Assembly (NCBI RefSeq): GCF_003751945.1
Contig: NZ_RJKL01000001.1
Coordinates: 5,394,001-5,458,000 of the forward strand
Reading direction: 5' to 3'
DNA: 64,000 nt
DNA from: Couchioplanes caeruleus
GTDB lineage: Bacteria; Actinomycetota; Actinomycetes; Mycobacteriales; Micromonosporaceae
This document shows positions 35,453 to 44,768 of this stretch, piece after piece. Position numbers and translations under genes: made by a program. Position 1 is the stretch's first letter. Each line of letters starts with the position of its first letter. Below the pieces are notes generated by a model. That model was not told the DNA's origin and searched no databases. It worked only from the letters and a program-made list of their open reading frames with translations.

Positions 35453-36462
35453 CAGCTTGCCTCCAGCGTTCCATCCAGCGACCAGTGTCCCTGCGCGACG
35501 AGCGGTGCCACCATCGCGCCGACAGTGTCGAAGCCCTCACCGACCGTCTGCCCTTGAACGTATCGGTAGTGGACCCCCTCGAGGATCACGGCGAGCTTGA
35601 ATGCGGCGAACGCCACGTACCAATGGAGGTCCGAGACGTCGCGCCCGGAGCGCCCGGCATAGTGGTCGGCCAGCTCCGTCAGCCCGGGGTGACCCGGCAG
35701 CGAGAGCGGGGTACGGGCCTCGCCGTCGCCGATGAGCAGCGGCCGGCCGGCGTAGACCAGCATCAGGGCCACGTCGCCGAGCGGATCGCCCAGAGTGGAC
35801 ATCTCCCAGTCGAGGACCGCGTTGACCTGGAGTTTCTCGCCGATCAGCACGTTGTCGAGGCGGTAGTCGCCGTGCACGACCGCGCCCGGACCACCCGCCG
35901 GAATGTCCACGGCGAGCCGGGCGTGCAGCTCCTCGATGCCCGGCACGTCGCGGCTGCGGGAGGCGTCGAGCTGCTTCTTCCAGCGGCGGACCTGGCGCTC
36001 GTTGAAGCCCTCGGGCCGGCCGAAGTCGCCGAGCCCGATGGCGGCAGGGTCGAGGGCGTGCAGGTCGGCCAGGGTGTCCACGAGAGACAGAACGAGCCGT
36101 CGCGTCGCCTCCGGGCCCATCTTCTCCAGGGCGCCGGCGTCACGGTAGATCGTGCCGTCGGCATGGTCCATCAGGTAGAACGGAGCGCCGATGACGTCGG
36201 GGTCGGTGCAGAGCCGGACCGGCCGCGGCGCGGGGAACCCGGCACGGGAAAGCGCGTCCAGCACCCGGTGCTCGCGCGTCATGTCATGCGCGGTCGGCAG
36301 CACGTGCCCGAGCGGTGGCCTGCGCAGCACCCAGCGGTGAGTGCCGTCGGTCACCGCATAGGTGAGGTTGGACCGGCCACCCGCGAACATCGTCGCGCTC
36401 AGCGGCGGCGAGCCCAGGTACTCCCGCAGGCGCTCCAGGTCGAGTCCGGGCGGCCCGCTCAC
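35452..36462 (-). CDS. Aminoglycoside-phosphotransferase-fold kinase (ACAD10/11 N-domain-like)
   Basis: A 336-residue APH-type kinase. ATP contacts are [12 protein letters not shown] and RRPP; the catalytic loop is [13 protein letters not shown] and the metal aspartate is in [23 protein letters not shown] 36462 overlaps the SDR stop. In this context the expected substrate is not an antibiotic but a hydroxy-acyl-CoA, phosphorylated before elimination by the adjacent dehydrogenase (family knowledge of ACAD10/11). That role is inferred from the gene pairing. Confidence 0.9.
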   Translation of the reverse strand: MSGPPGLDLERLREYLGSPPLSATMFAGGRSNLTYAVTDGTHRWVLRRPPLGHVLPTAHDMTREHRVLDALSRAGFPAPRPVRLCTDPDVIGAPFYLMDHADGTIYRDAGALEKMGPEATRRLVLSLVDTLADLHALDPAAIGLGDFGRPEGFNERQVRRWKKQLDASRSRDVPGIEELHARLAVDIPAGGPGAVVHGDYRLDNVLIGEKLQVNAVLDWEMSTLGDPLGDVALMLVYAGRPLLIGDGEARTPLSLPGHPGLTELADHYAGRSGRDVSDLHWYVAFAAFKLAVILEGVHYRYVQGQTVGEGFDTVGAMVAPLVAQGHWSLDGTLEAS

Positions 36463-37232
36463 GGGTGCGCCGCCGCGTCGAAGCCGCGCTGGACCTTGTT
36501 CATGCCGCCCAGCCAGCGGTCGGTGTCGGTGGCCCGGAGCTGGTAGAAGTCGGCCACCTCCGCGTGCGGCAGGATCAGGAAGCTGTCGCCGCGCACCGCC
36601 TCGGCCACCACCGCCGCCACCTGCTCGGGCTCCAGCGCACCGGCGGCGAGGATCGCCCGACTGGCGCTCTCCCCGCCGTCGGTCATCATGGCGGTGTTGA
36701 CGCCCTGCGGGCACAGCGCCTGCACGGTGATGCCGCGGTGGGCGTACGTCGCCCGCAGCCATTCCGCGAAGCCGAGAGCGGCATGCTTGGTCACCGAGTA
36801 CGGCGCCGAACCGAGCAGCGTGAGCAGCCCGGCGGCGGAGACCGTGAACAGCAGCCGCCCGCCGTCCGAATCCAGCCAGCGGGGAAGCAGCGCGCGGGCC
36901 ACGTACACGTGGGACATGACGTTGACCTGCCACGCCTTCGCCCACTCGGCGTCGGGTGCGTCGGCCGATCCGCCGGTGAGGATGCCGGCGTTGGCGCAGA
37001 ACAGGTCGCAGCCGCCGAGCTCCTGCCAGGCGGTGTCGACGAGCCGCCGCACGTCGGCCTCGTCGCCGGCGTCACCCGGGACGGCGATACCCCCGATCTC
37101 GGCGGCGACGACCGCCGCGGCCGCCTCGTCGAGGTCGTTGACGATGACCTGGGCGCCGTCGGCCGCGAACCGCCGCGCCATGGCCGCACCGATGCCGCCG
37201 CCCGCCCCGGTGACGATCACCCGCCGGATCAT
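36459..37232 (-). CDS. Short-chain dehydrogenase/reductase
   Basis: A 257-residue Rossmann oxidoreductase. NAD(P) site TGAGGGIGAAMARRFAADG, the structural NAG as CANAGILTGG, and the catalytic Ser-Tyr-Lys as TVSAAG plus YSVTKHAALG. It lies between another SDR and the kinase gene, overlapping both by four bases. It might oxidise or reduce a hydroxy-acyl-CoA in this degradative block; the substrate is unknown. Confidence 0.92.
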   Translation of the reverse strand: MIRRVIVTGAGGGIGAAMARRFAADGAQVIVNDLDEAAAAVVAAEIGGIAVPGDAGDEADVRRLVDTAWQELGGCDLFCANAGILTGGSADAPDAEWAKAWQVNVMSHVYVARALLPRWLDSDGGRLLFTVSAAGLLTLLGSAPYSVTKHAALGFAEWLRATYAHRGITVQALCPQGVNTAMMTDGGESASRAILAAGALEPEQVAAVVAEAVRGDSFLILPHAEVADFYQLRATDTDRWLGGMNKVQRGFDAAAHP

Positions 37233-37978
37233 TCGACCGCTCCGGTCAGGGTGAGGCCGCCGTCGACGACGAGGGTCTGGCCGGTGATCCAGGCGGCGTC
37301 CGGCGAGCAGAGGAAGGCGACCGCGCCGGCGATGTCCTCCGGCACACCGAGGCGCTTCAGGGGATAGGTGGCGGCGACTTTCTCCTCGCGGCCCTCGTAG
37401 AGAGCGGTCGCGAACCTGGTCTTGACCACGGCCGGCGCGACGGCGTTGACCCGGACCGCCGGGGCCAGCTCGACGGCCAGCTCCTCGGTGAGGTGGATGA
37501 GCGCGGCCTTGGTGACGCCGTAGAACGCGATGCCGGGCGCCGGACGTACGCCGGAGACCGACGAGATGTTGACGATCGAGCCGCCCTGCAGGCCGCCGCG
37601 CAGTGCCTCCTGCACCCATCCGAGTGTGCCGAGCAGGTTGACGTCGAGCATTTTGCGCGCGGCGCTGAGGTCGAGGCCGCCGAGCGGGCCGTACGCGGGG
37701 TTGATGCCCACGTTGTTGACCAGGACCGAGACGGGCCCGAAGGCGGCCGACACGGTGTCGACAGCGGCGGCGCGGTGGTCGGCGTCGTCGGCCCTACCGG
37801 GCACGCCGATGGCGACGTCGGGACCGCCCAGCTCCTTGACCGCGGTCTCCAGGGCCTCCCCGTCGCGCCCGGTGATGCATACCCGGGCGCCCTCGGCGAC
37901 GAAGCGCTGCGCTATCGCGAACCCGATTCCCCGGCTGGCGCCCGTCACGATCGCGACGGCGCCTGAGAGCTTCGACAT
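37229..37978 (-). CDS. Short-chain dehydrogenase/reductase
   Basis: A 249-residue SDR beginning MSKLSGAVAIVTGASRGIGFAIAQ. NNVGINPAYG is the NNxG motif, catalytic serine in VNISSVSG, and YGVTKAALIHLTEELA carries Tyr and Lys. The C-terminal AAWITGQTLVVDGGLTLTG is typical of FabG-like SDRs. It is the first gene of the four-gene sub-operon ending with the acyl-CoA dehydrogenase. GTG 38005 is an upstream alternative start. Confidence 0.93.
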   Translation of the reverse strand: MSKLSGAVAIVTGASRGIGFAIAQRFVAEGARVCITGRDGEALETAVKELGGPDVAIGVPGRADDADHRAAAVDTVSAAFGPVSVLVNNVGINPAYGPLGGLDLSAARKMLDVNLLGTLGWVQEALRGGLQGGSIVNISSVSGVRPAPGIAFYGVTKAALIHLTEELAVELAPAVRVNAVAPAVVKTRFATALYEGREEKVAATYPLKRLGVPEDIAGAVAFLCSPDAAWITGQTLVVDGGLTLTGAVE

Positions 37979-38018
37979 CCGGCAGAACCCCCAAAGATCT
38001 TGCACGTTTAGTGCTGAA

Positions 38019-38030
38019 TACTAGTGAGTA
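38019..38030. promoter_or_regulatory. Candidate operator upstream of the SDR/acyl-CoA dehydrogenase operon
   Basis: TACT-AGTG-AGTA forms inverted arms in the AT-rich stretch before the SDR start at 37978. It shares the ACTAG...AGT character of the site upstream of livG (42826-42840), although the spacers differ by one base. The adjacent 33600-34193 TetR protein is an obvious candidate to bind. Weak evidence. Confidence 0.35.
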
Positions 38031-38103
38031 ACCGTCCCGCCGCCAACCCTGCATCGGCCGGCGGCGGGCCGCAACCGTTTCGCTTTCCTTGCCGATGTGC
38101 TAT

Positions 38104-39375
38104 TTAGGGTGCCGCCGGGATGCCGTTCTGCGGCGGGACCGCCGGGGCGGCCGCGTACGCCCGCACCGGGCCGTCGCCGTCGTCGGTTTCCTGGACGGTG
38201 CCGAAATAGGCCTGCTTGCCGCCCTGGACCCGGCTCAGCCGCTGCCCGCCGTACCCGGAATGGTCCTCGGCGGAGAACCGCAGCGGGGCGAATCCCGGCC
38301 CCTGGAAGCCACCCTTCTCCACCGCGGCGATCAGCCCCTCGCGGGTGAGGTTCCTGCCGGCGGCCTGCAGCGTCTGCGTGAACAGGTACCCCACCGACAT
38401 GCCGTAGACGATGTTGTTGTCGAATTCCGCGTTGTTGTTGTGCTGTGCGTTGACCCGTTTGAAGAGCTGGATCCACGGGTCGGCGTCATCGGTGCTCAAC
38501 GGCAGGTAGTTGGCCGAGATCATGCCCTCGGTCAGTCGGGCGGCCGGGCCGAGCTGCTTCGACAGGGTGGTCAGGTCGGCGCCGACCTGCGAGGCCACGA
38601 ACTGCGGCTTGAAGCCGATCTTCGCGGCGGTGCCGAGGGTCAGTGCGGTGAAGCCGGGCACCGTCGCGAGCATGACGACCTGGCAACCGGCCTGCTTCAG
38701 CGCGCCCAACTGCGGGCCGACGTTGGGGTTGCTGGTGACGTACGACTGCTTCGCCGCGACCGGGCCGAGGACCTTCTCGATGCCGGCGAGGCTGTCGCGG
38801 CCGAAGTCGTCGTCCTGGCCGAGGAAGCAGACCTTCCGGCCGGACTGGGACTGCTTCACGTGGGTGGCGAGGATCTTGCCCTCCACAGTATAGTCCACAT
38901 TGAACCCGAACGTCCCGGGGTACTTGTCCGGCTGGTCCCAACTACGGCTGCCTGAGGCCACGAAGAGGTCCGGGACCCTGTTGGTCTTGAGGAAATCCAG
39001 GACGCCGGTGTGGGTGGGCGTGCCCAGGCCATTGAGGATCGCGAAGACCCGGTCCTGCAGCACCAGCTCGCGCACCACCTGCTGGGTGGTCGCCGGGTTG
39101 TAGGTGTCGTCCATGATCTTGTAGGTGATGGACCGGCCGTGCACGCCGCCGTTGGCGTTGACGTAGGCGAAGTAGGCCTTGGTCGCTGGTGCGATCTTCG
39201 AATAGCCGGCGGCCGCGGGGCCGGTGAGGGGCATGTGCGTGCCGACGAGAATCTCGGTGTCGGTCACGCCGGGGGTGTTTCCGCCCCCGCCCCCGCCCTC
39301 GCCCCCGCCGCCGTCGCAGGCGGTCGTCGCGGCGGCCAGGGCAAGGACGGCGAGAGCGGTGCCGAATCGCCTCAT
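38104..39375 (-). CDS. Liv-type ABC transporter substrate-binding lipoprotein
   Basis: A 423-residue periplasmic-binding-like protein of the Leu/Ile/Val-binding family. Signal peptide with lipobox ending at Cys20 (TTACDGG), followed by a Gly-rich tether (GGGGEGGGGGG). The fold begins TDTEILVGTHMPLTGPAAAGYSKI, with GRSITYKIMDDTYNPATTQQVVRELV. It delivers a ligand to the LivHM permease encoded upstream in the same operon. Companion catabolic genes suggest a branched or aromatic acid. RBS AGAGGAG precedes ATG 39375. Confidence 0.93.
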   Translation of the reverse strand: MRRFGTALAVLALAAATTACDGGGGEGGGGGGNTPGVTDTEILVGTHMPLTGPAAAGYSKIAPATKAYFAYVNANGGVHGRSITYKIMDDTYNPATTQQVVRELVLQDRVFAILNGLGTPTHTGVLDFLKTNRVPDLFVASGSRSWDQPDKYPGTFGFNVDYTVEGKILATHVKQSQSGRKVCFLGQDDDFGRDSLAGIEKVLGPVAAKQSYVTSNPNVGPQLGALKQAGCQVVMLATVPGFTALTLGTAAKIGFKPQFVASQVGADLTTLSKQLGPAARLTEGMISANYLPLSTDDADPWIQLFKRVNAQHNNNAEFDNNIVYGMSVGYLFTQTLQAAGRNLTREGLIAAVEKGGFQGPGFAPLRFSAEDHSGYGGQRLSRVQGGKQAYFGTVQETDDGDGPVRAYAAAPAVPPQNGIPAAP

Positions 39376-39386
39376 TTCTTCTCCTC

Positions 39387-40475
39387 TCAGGTCTTTCGCA
39401 TCGCGCGTCTCTCTCGTTCCGCGCGCCGGAGGTGTCGCAAGGGCCTCAGGGAAGCGATGCCGCCGGGGGCGGCGAGCATGACGGCGATCAAAGTGATGCC
39501 GAACAGCGCCAGCGGCAGGTTGCCCTCCAGCCGCTGCACCTCGATGTCCTCGGTGACGGTGTGCGCCAGAGCCGGCAGCGCGACGAGCAGGACCGCACCC
39601 CAGACGGCGCCGGCGAGGCTGCCCAGCCCGCCGATGACGATGGCCATGACCAGAAAGAGCGACAGCGACAGCGGGAACGCACCCGGCGAGACGCTCTGGG
39701 CCAGCACGGCGAAGAGCGCGCCGCCTAGACCGGCGCACGCCGCGCTCACCACGAAGGCCAGGACCTGGGTACGGGCGACGCTGACCCCGGCGAGCCGCGC
39801 GGCGGTCTCGTCGTCCCGGACGGCCCGCATCCGCAGGCCGAATGAGCCCCGCACGAGCACCGCCAGTGCGAGCATGGTCACCAGGGCGCCGGTCCAGGCC
39901 AGCCATGCCTGCCACCGCTCGACCGCGATGGTGCCGGGCGGCGGGTCGAGGACCACGGACAGGCCCTGGTCGCTGTTGAACGTCCCGTCGAAGGTGCTGG
40001 TGGTCGCCGGAACCACCACCGCGACGGCGAGCGTCAACCCGGCCAGATAGGGGCCGCGCAACCGTGCGGCGGCCAGACCGACCACGGCGCCGACCGCGGT
40101 GGTCACCACGATCGCTGCGGCGACCGACACCGGCAACGTCCACGGACCCCGCCCGGCCGTCGCCTGCTGGAGCAGGGCGACCGTGTAGGCGCCGGTCGCC
40201 ATCAGTGCCCCGTGCCCCAGCGAAAGCTGCCCGTTGAGTCCGGTGAGGACCGTCAGCCCGGCGGTGACGCAGAGGTACGCCCCCACGGTGGCGAGCTGAT
40301 AGGTGCGGAACGGCGGCAGCAGGTAGGTGAGTGCGACGATCAGCAGGGCGGCGCCGGCAATGCCGCTCAGATACCACGCGTTCCCCGGCCGCCGCGGCGG
40401 CGCGGTGACGGGGGTTTCGGGCGGGACCCGCTCGCGCAGGGCGCTCCTGGCATCCTCACCACCGCCGGCGCTCAT
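39387..40475 (-). CDS. livM: Liv-type ABC transporter permease (LivM-like)
   Basis: A 362-residue membrane permease with about nine hydrophobic segments and a 30-residue soluble N-terminal tail. The family motifs GLNGQLSLGHGALMATGAYTVALL and LRMRAVRDDETAARLAGVSVARTQVLAFVVSAACAGLGGALFA are present. It overlaps livH through ATGA. Precise substrate unknown; the symbol denotes the component type only. Confidence 0.92.
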   Translation of the reverse strand: MSAGGGEDARSALRERVPPETPVTAPPRRPGNAWYLSGIAGAALLIVALTYLLPPFRTYQLATVGAYLCVTAGLTVLTGLNGQLSLGHGALMATGAYTVALLQQATAGRGPWTLPVSVAAAIVVTTAVGAVVGLAAARLRGPYLAGLTLAVAVVVPATTSTFDGTFNSDQGLSVVLDPPPGTIAVERWQAWLAWTGALVTMLALAVLVRGSFGLRMRAVRDDETAARLAGVSVARTQVLAFVVSAACAGLGGALFAVLAQSVSPGAFPLSLSLFLVMAIVIGGLGSLAGAVWGAVLLVALPALAHTVTEDIEVQRLEGNLPLALFGITLIAVMLAAPGGIASLRPLRHLRRAERERRAMRKT

Positions 40476-41350
40476 GCCGTCCTCGCCGCCGCTCGGGAGA
40501 ACAGCCCACCGGGGCGGCCCAGCAGCACCGTGACGAGCAGCAGCAAGACGGCGATCGGCGCCACCGTGGCGCCGAGGTAGCCGCTCACATACGACAGCAG
40601 CAGCCCCACGATCAGCCCGCCGAGCACCGCGCCGATCGCGCTGTCCAGGCCCCCGACCACCGCCGCGGTGAACGAGGAGACGAAGACGACGTCCATCGCG
40701 TTCGGATGCAGCCCCAGCTCGGTGGGGATGACCAGCATGCCGGCGAGCGAGCCGACCGCCGCGGCCAGTGCCCAGCCCAGCGTCAGCATGCCGCCGACGT
40801 TGACGCCGAGCAGCCGGGAGACGTCCGGGGCGAACGCCGAGGCGCGCATCCGCAGGCCGGTCGCCGTACGCCGGAACAGCAGCGCGAGCAGACCGACCAC
40901 CGTGGCCACCGCCGCAAAGACGAAGAGGTCGAAGCGGGACAGCAGGGCGACCCCGCCCACCGTGAAGGCGTCGCGCCCGAACGGCGCGCCGGCCGGCCGG
41001 AACTCGTTGCCGTAGATCATGCCGAGCACGCCCTGGATGACGAGCACCAGGCCCAGCGCGACCACCACCCCGTTGAGCGGCGAGGCATGGTCGACGAAGC
41101 GCATCACCACCCGCTCGGTCACCGCGCCCAGGACGAGGCCGCCGAGGATCGCCGTGGCGAAGCCCAGCCAGTAGGAGCCGGTCGCGGCCGAGACGGAGTA
41201 GCCCGCGTACGCGGTGGCCACCGCCATCGCGCCCTGGGCGAAGTTGACGATCCGGGTCGACCGCCAGATCAGGACCAGGGCGAGGGCGAACGCGGCGTAC
41301 ACCGCGCCCCGGCTCAGGCCGTCGAACGTGAGGAACACGAACCGGTCCAA
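40472..41350 (-). CDS. livH: Liv-type ABC transporter permease (LivH-like)
   Basis: A 292-residue polytopic permease. It begins at TTG 41350 (MDRFVFLTFDGLSRGAVYAAFALAL); the ribosome-binding site AGGAGG lies four bases upstream and overlaps the stop of livF. Family motifs include RIVNFAQGAMAVATAY, GLRMRASAFAPDVSRLLGVNVGGMLTLGWALAAAVGSLAGMLV and FVSSFTAAVVGGLDSAIGAVLGGLIVGL. It pairs with the LivM-like permease. Confidence 0.93.
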   Translation of the reverse strand: MDRFVFLTFDGLSRGAVYAAFALALVLIWRSTRIVNFAQGAMAVATAYAGYSVSAATGSYWLGFATAILGGLVLGAVTERVVMRFVDHASPLNGVVVALGLVLVIQGVLGMIYGNEFRPAGAPFGRDAFTVGGVALLSRFDLFVFAAVATVVGLLALLFRRTATGLRMRASAFAPDVSRLLGVNVGGMLTLGWALAAAVGSLAGMLVIPTELGLHPNAMDVVFVSSFTAAVVGGLDSAIGAVLGGLIVGLLLSYVSGYLGATVAPIAVLLLLVTVLLGRPGGLFSRAAARTA

Positions 41351-41358
41351 CGGTCCTC

Positions 41359-42059
<701 letters not shown>

Positions 42060-42063
<4 letters not shown>

Positions 42064-42764
42064 GCGGCGGCACCCAGGTAGGCGTCCGCGACGGCCTCGT
42101 CGGTCCGGATCTCGGCCGGGGTGCCGTGCGCGACCGGCCTGCCGAAGTCCAGCACGAGGATCTCGTCGCAGACCGCCATGACCAAGTCCATGTGATGCTC
42201 GACGAGCAGCACCGCGCAGGACAGGCCCTCGATCAACTCGCGCAGCTCGTCGATCTCCCCGGCGCCGAGCCCGCCCGCCGGCTCGTCCAGCAGAAGGAGC
42301 CTCGGCTCGCTGACCAGAGCCCGGGCCAGGGCGACCCGCTTGCGCAGCGCGTACGGCAGGAGCCCGGGCAGATCCCCGGCGCAATGCCCGACTTTGCACC
42401 GATCGAGCGCCGCCAGCGCCCGCGCCGGCCTTCCCGGGACGGCGACCAGCACGTTCTCCAGGACCGTCAGGCCGCCGAAGAGGCCGACGCCTTGCAAGGT
42501 GCGGGAGATGCCGAGCCGGGCGAGCCGGTGCGGCCGGGGTCGCAGCGGGCGTCCGTCCAGAGCCAGCGAGCCGCCCGTCGGCGCGACGAAGCCGCAGACA
42601 ACGTTGAAAAGGGTCGTCTTCCCGGCGCCGTTGGGGCCGATGACCCCGACGGTGCGGCCGGGAGGGACGCGCAGGGAGACGCCGTCGAGGGCGACGAGCC
42701 CACCGAAACGGACGCTGATCCGGTCGAGGGTGAGTCCGGCGCTCTCGGATGGGGAAATGGTCAT
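42060..42764 (-). CDS. livG: Liv-type ABC transporter ATPase (LivG-like), shortened helical domain
   Basis: A 234-residue ATPase. Walker A GPNGAGKTT; Walker B LLLLDEPAGGLGAG; the LivG-like HHMDLVMAVCDEILVLDFGRPVAHGTP. Compared with usual LivG (about 250-260 residues) the part between LENVLVAVP and the signature is short: AALDRCKVGHCAGDLPG replaces a longer helical segment. The signature reads LPYALRKRVALARAL rather than LSGGQ. First gene of the five-gene importer; ATG 42764 follows GAGGTG. Confidence 0.9.
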
Positions 42765-42825
42765 TGTCACCTCGGCATCAAGGGCGTGGCGGTCCTGAAT
42801 GGAGGTAGTTCGGAGATCAACTAAA

Positions 42826-42840
42826 TACACTAGGAGTGTA
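42826..42840. promoter_or_regulatory. Candidate operator upstream of livG
   Basis: TACACT-AGG-AGTGTA is a perfect inverted repeat with 6-bp arms in an AT-rich island 62 bp before the livG start. A TetR-type dimer could bind there. It resembles, but is not identical to, the 38019-38030 site. Confidence 0.5.
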
Positions 42841-43349
42841 ATTTCCCGGTGGTGGGTGTCAATGTCCAGAAACATCGCCGACCATGAATTCCGGCACGTC
42901 GCGCCCCTTCCGGCGGATCGCGGCAGTCGGCCGCCCGCAGAGCGCCGTTTCCGGGGGGTCTCCGCTGGGCCGCTGCGGCAATTCCGTTCGTCCACACAGG
43001 ATTCCGGCGGGTGAGGCGGTCGGACGAGGCCGGCCGGGTGGAGTTGCATGCCGGCTTGGGGGATCGCTGACCTGGCGGGTCCGGTGAGACCGGCTTGGCG
43101 AGGCGGGTCCGGCGGGGCGGACCGGACGGGGCGGAGCCCGGCGGGGTCTGACGCGGCGGTGGCAGGTGGGGCGGGCCCGGCACAAGGCACAAGGGCGGTG
43201 GCTTGGAGCGGCCCGGCAGGTTGAGGGTGGGCCCGGCGGGGCTGGCCCGGCGGGGCTGGCCCGGTGGTGCTGGCCCGGCGGGGCGGGACTGGTCGGATCA
43301 GTGCTTGCCGGCTCGGAGTGCGGCCGGTCTAGCCCGTTCGGCGACCACG
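42841..43349. other. GC-rich intergenic region with degenerate repeats
   Basis: No convincing gene. From about 43080 to 43290 the sequence consists of imperfect copies of a GGCCCGGCGGGG-type unit. Possible reading frames across it give Gly/Pro/Arg-rich strings on either strand, which is the effect of the repeat rather than of coding. It separates the livG promoter from alkB. Confidence 0.6.
43230..43285. repeat. Four tandem 14-bp repeats
   Basis: Units at 43230-43243, 43244-43257, 43258-43271 and 43272-43285 follow GGCCCGGCGGGGCT. The first two are identical; the third has two changes and the fourth one. Other scattered copies of the same core occur upstream. Likely replication slippage in noncoding DNA. 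Confidence 0.9.
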
Positions 43350-43985
43350 TCAGGCCACATTGATCGGGCGGAACTGGACGCTGACGCGGGGGCCCACCGG
43401 CCTGGCGGTCTTGGGGATCGCGTGCTCCCAAGTGCGCTGGCATGAGCCGCCCATCACGATGAGGTCTCCATGGCCCTGGGGGAAACGCAGCGTCTCCGCG
43501 CCGCCGGCTCGGGGGCGCAGCATCAGGTTGCGGGGCGAGCCGAATGACACGATCGCGACCATGGTGTCCGCCCGGGAGGAGCGGCCGAGGGTGTCGCCGT
43601 GCCAGGCGACGCTGTCGCGGCCGTCGCGGTAGAGGCACATGCCCGCGGTGGCGAAGGGCTCGCCCAGCTCGGCGCGGTAGTGCGCCGACAGGCGGTCGCG
43701 GGCCTCGGTCAGGGCCGGGTGCGGGAGTTGCTCATCGCGCCCATACCAGCGCAGGAGGCGGGGGACGTCGACGACGCCGTCATACATCGGGCGGCGTTCG
43801 GCGCGCCAGGGGACCTCGGTGAGGAGGGTTTCGAAGATGTCGTCGGAGCCGCTGACCCAGCCCGGCAGCACGTCGACCCACGCGCCCGCGGTGAGGTGGT
43901 GACGGGTCAGGCGGCCGGGAAGGGGCTCGATCGCGGGCCCGGCGTCGCCCATCAGGTCGAGCATCGACGGCTGGTAGGAACTCAC
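43350..43985 (-). CDS. alkB: AlkB-family 2-oxoglutarate/Fe(II) dioxygenase
   Basis: DNA/RNA dealkylase that oxidatively removes methyl groups from N1-methyladenine and N3-methylcytosine. The 211-residue version starts at GTG 43985 (MSSYQPSMLDLMGD), with alternatives upstream. Iron ligands: His and Asp in AWHGDTLG and His in WEHAIPK; the 2-oxoglutarate arginines in RVSVQFRPIN. With Ada/AlkA and Ogt it is the third direct alkylation-repair gene in the window, but it stands alone here. Confidence 0.93.
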   Translation of the reverse strand: MSSYQPSMLDLMGDAGPAIEPLPGRLTRHHLTAGAWVDVLPGWVSGSDDIFETLLTEVPWRAERRPMYDGVVDVPRLLRWYGRDEQLPHPALTEARDRLSAHYRAELGEPFATAGMCLYRDGRDSVAWHGDTLGRSSRADTMVAIVSFGSPRNLMLRPRAGGAETLRFPQGHGDLIVMGGSCQRTWEHAIPKTARPVGPRVSVQFRPINVA

Positions 43986-44087
43986 CGCGCAATAGTACGC
44001 CTGTTCGATCACGGCAATCCTGACAGGTTTCACACATCGGGCCGCGATGCTCTCCCCTCGCAGACGAATCGATCGAAGGGCGGGACG

Positions 44088-44669
44088 ATGGCTAGGGTGC
44101 GCGGACACAAGCGGGTGCTGGTCGTGCTGGTGGCGGCCGCGGCGGTGGCGGGTGCGTCGGCGTGTTCGTCCTCGGAGGGCGGCGCGGAGGACGGTAGGGC
44201 GCAGGTGGCGACGCTGGAGAGTGCGGGAAGCACCCCGGCCGCGTCGGCGAAGCCGGCGGACGCTCGGCCCCGGGAGCGCCTCGACACCACCGAGGCGGAG
44301 CTGGAGGTGATGCTCGAGCCGTACTACAAGTGCATCCGGGAGCAGGGCGCCACACCCAAGAAGGACATGGGCGACAAGTTCGGGGACCGGGCTCCGGCGG
44401 CCGAGCTCGAGAAGCTCATCAAGGCCGACAAGGTGTGCAATCCGAAGTTCTATCCGTTGCCGCCGTGGGAGAAGGATCCGGCGAACCCGGAGTCCAGGGA
44501 CTTCGCCCGCGATGTGGTCAAGTGCCTCAAGGGCAAGGGCGTCAAGTACGTCGAAGCCGACGAGAGCGGGTACGCGTTGGGCGGGCCGAACAACGACAGC
44601 CAGTCCATCAGCAAGGGCATGGAACTGGCCCCCGAATGTGAGCGCGAGGTGGCCGCCAAGCGGAAGTGA
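44088..44669 (+). CDS. Hypothetical lipoprotein with conserved cysteines
   Basis: A 193-residue lipoprotein precursor with signal peptide and lipobox ASAC (Cys26). The mature part has four further cysteines spaced as two pairs (YKCIREQG / KVCNPKF and VKCLKGKG / PECEREV), suggesting disulfides outside the cell. Lys-rich and polar otherwise; no domain recognised. A similar architecture occurs near peptidoglycan-binding or efflux systems in actinobacteria, but no such partner is adjacent here. It ends at a terminator shared with sdhB. Confidence 0.8.
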   Translation: MARVRGHKRVLVVLVAAAAVAGASACSSSEGGAEDGRAQVATLESAGSTPAASAKPADARPRERLDTTEAELEVMLEPYYKCIREQGATPKKDMGDKFGDRAPAAELEKLIKADKVCNPKFYPLPPWEKDPANPESRDFARDVVKCLKGKGVKYVEADESGYALGGPNNDSQSISKGMELAPECEREVAAKRK

Positions 44670-44738
44670 CGAGTGTCCCCGTGTAGCCGGGAGTGGGTGT
44701 TGCGGTCGGCTGCGGGTGGACCCGTACGGAAAAGGGCG

Positions 44739-44764
44739 AAGGACCCGCCCGAGAGCGGGTCCTT
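44739..44764. terminator. Bidirectional terminator between lipoprotein gene and sdhB
   Basis: AAGGACCCGC (44739-44748) and GCGGGTCCTT (44755-44764) form a perfect 10-bp stem around a six-base loop, followed by TTCCGTC. It lies between two convergent genes, with an A-rich tract on one side and a short T-tract on the other. Confidence 0.8.
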
Positions 44765-44768
44765 TCCG

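Noticed and set aside
43080..43290. Repeat region considered as a CRISPR array
   Set aside because: Units are 14 bp, contiguous, without spacers, so a slippage tandem repeat is the correct description.
42859..43638. Minus-strand frame of about 259 codons spanning the repeat region and part of alkB
   Set aside because: Pro/Arg/Ala-rich translation of GC-rich repeats; it overlaps alkB in another frame and has no domain.
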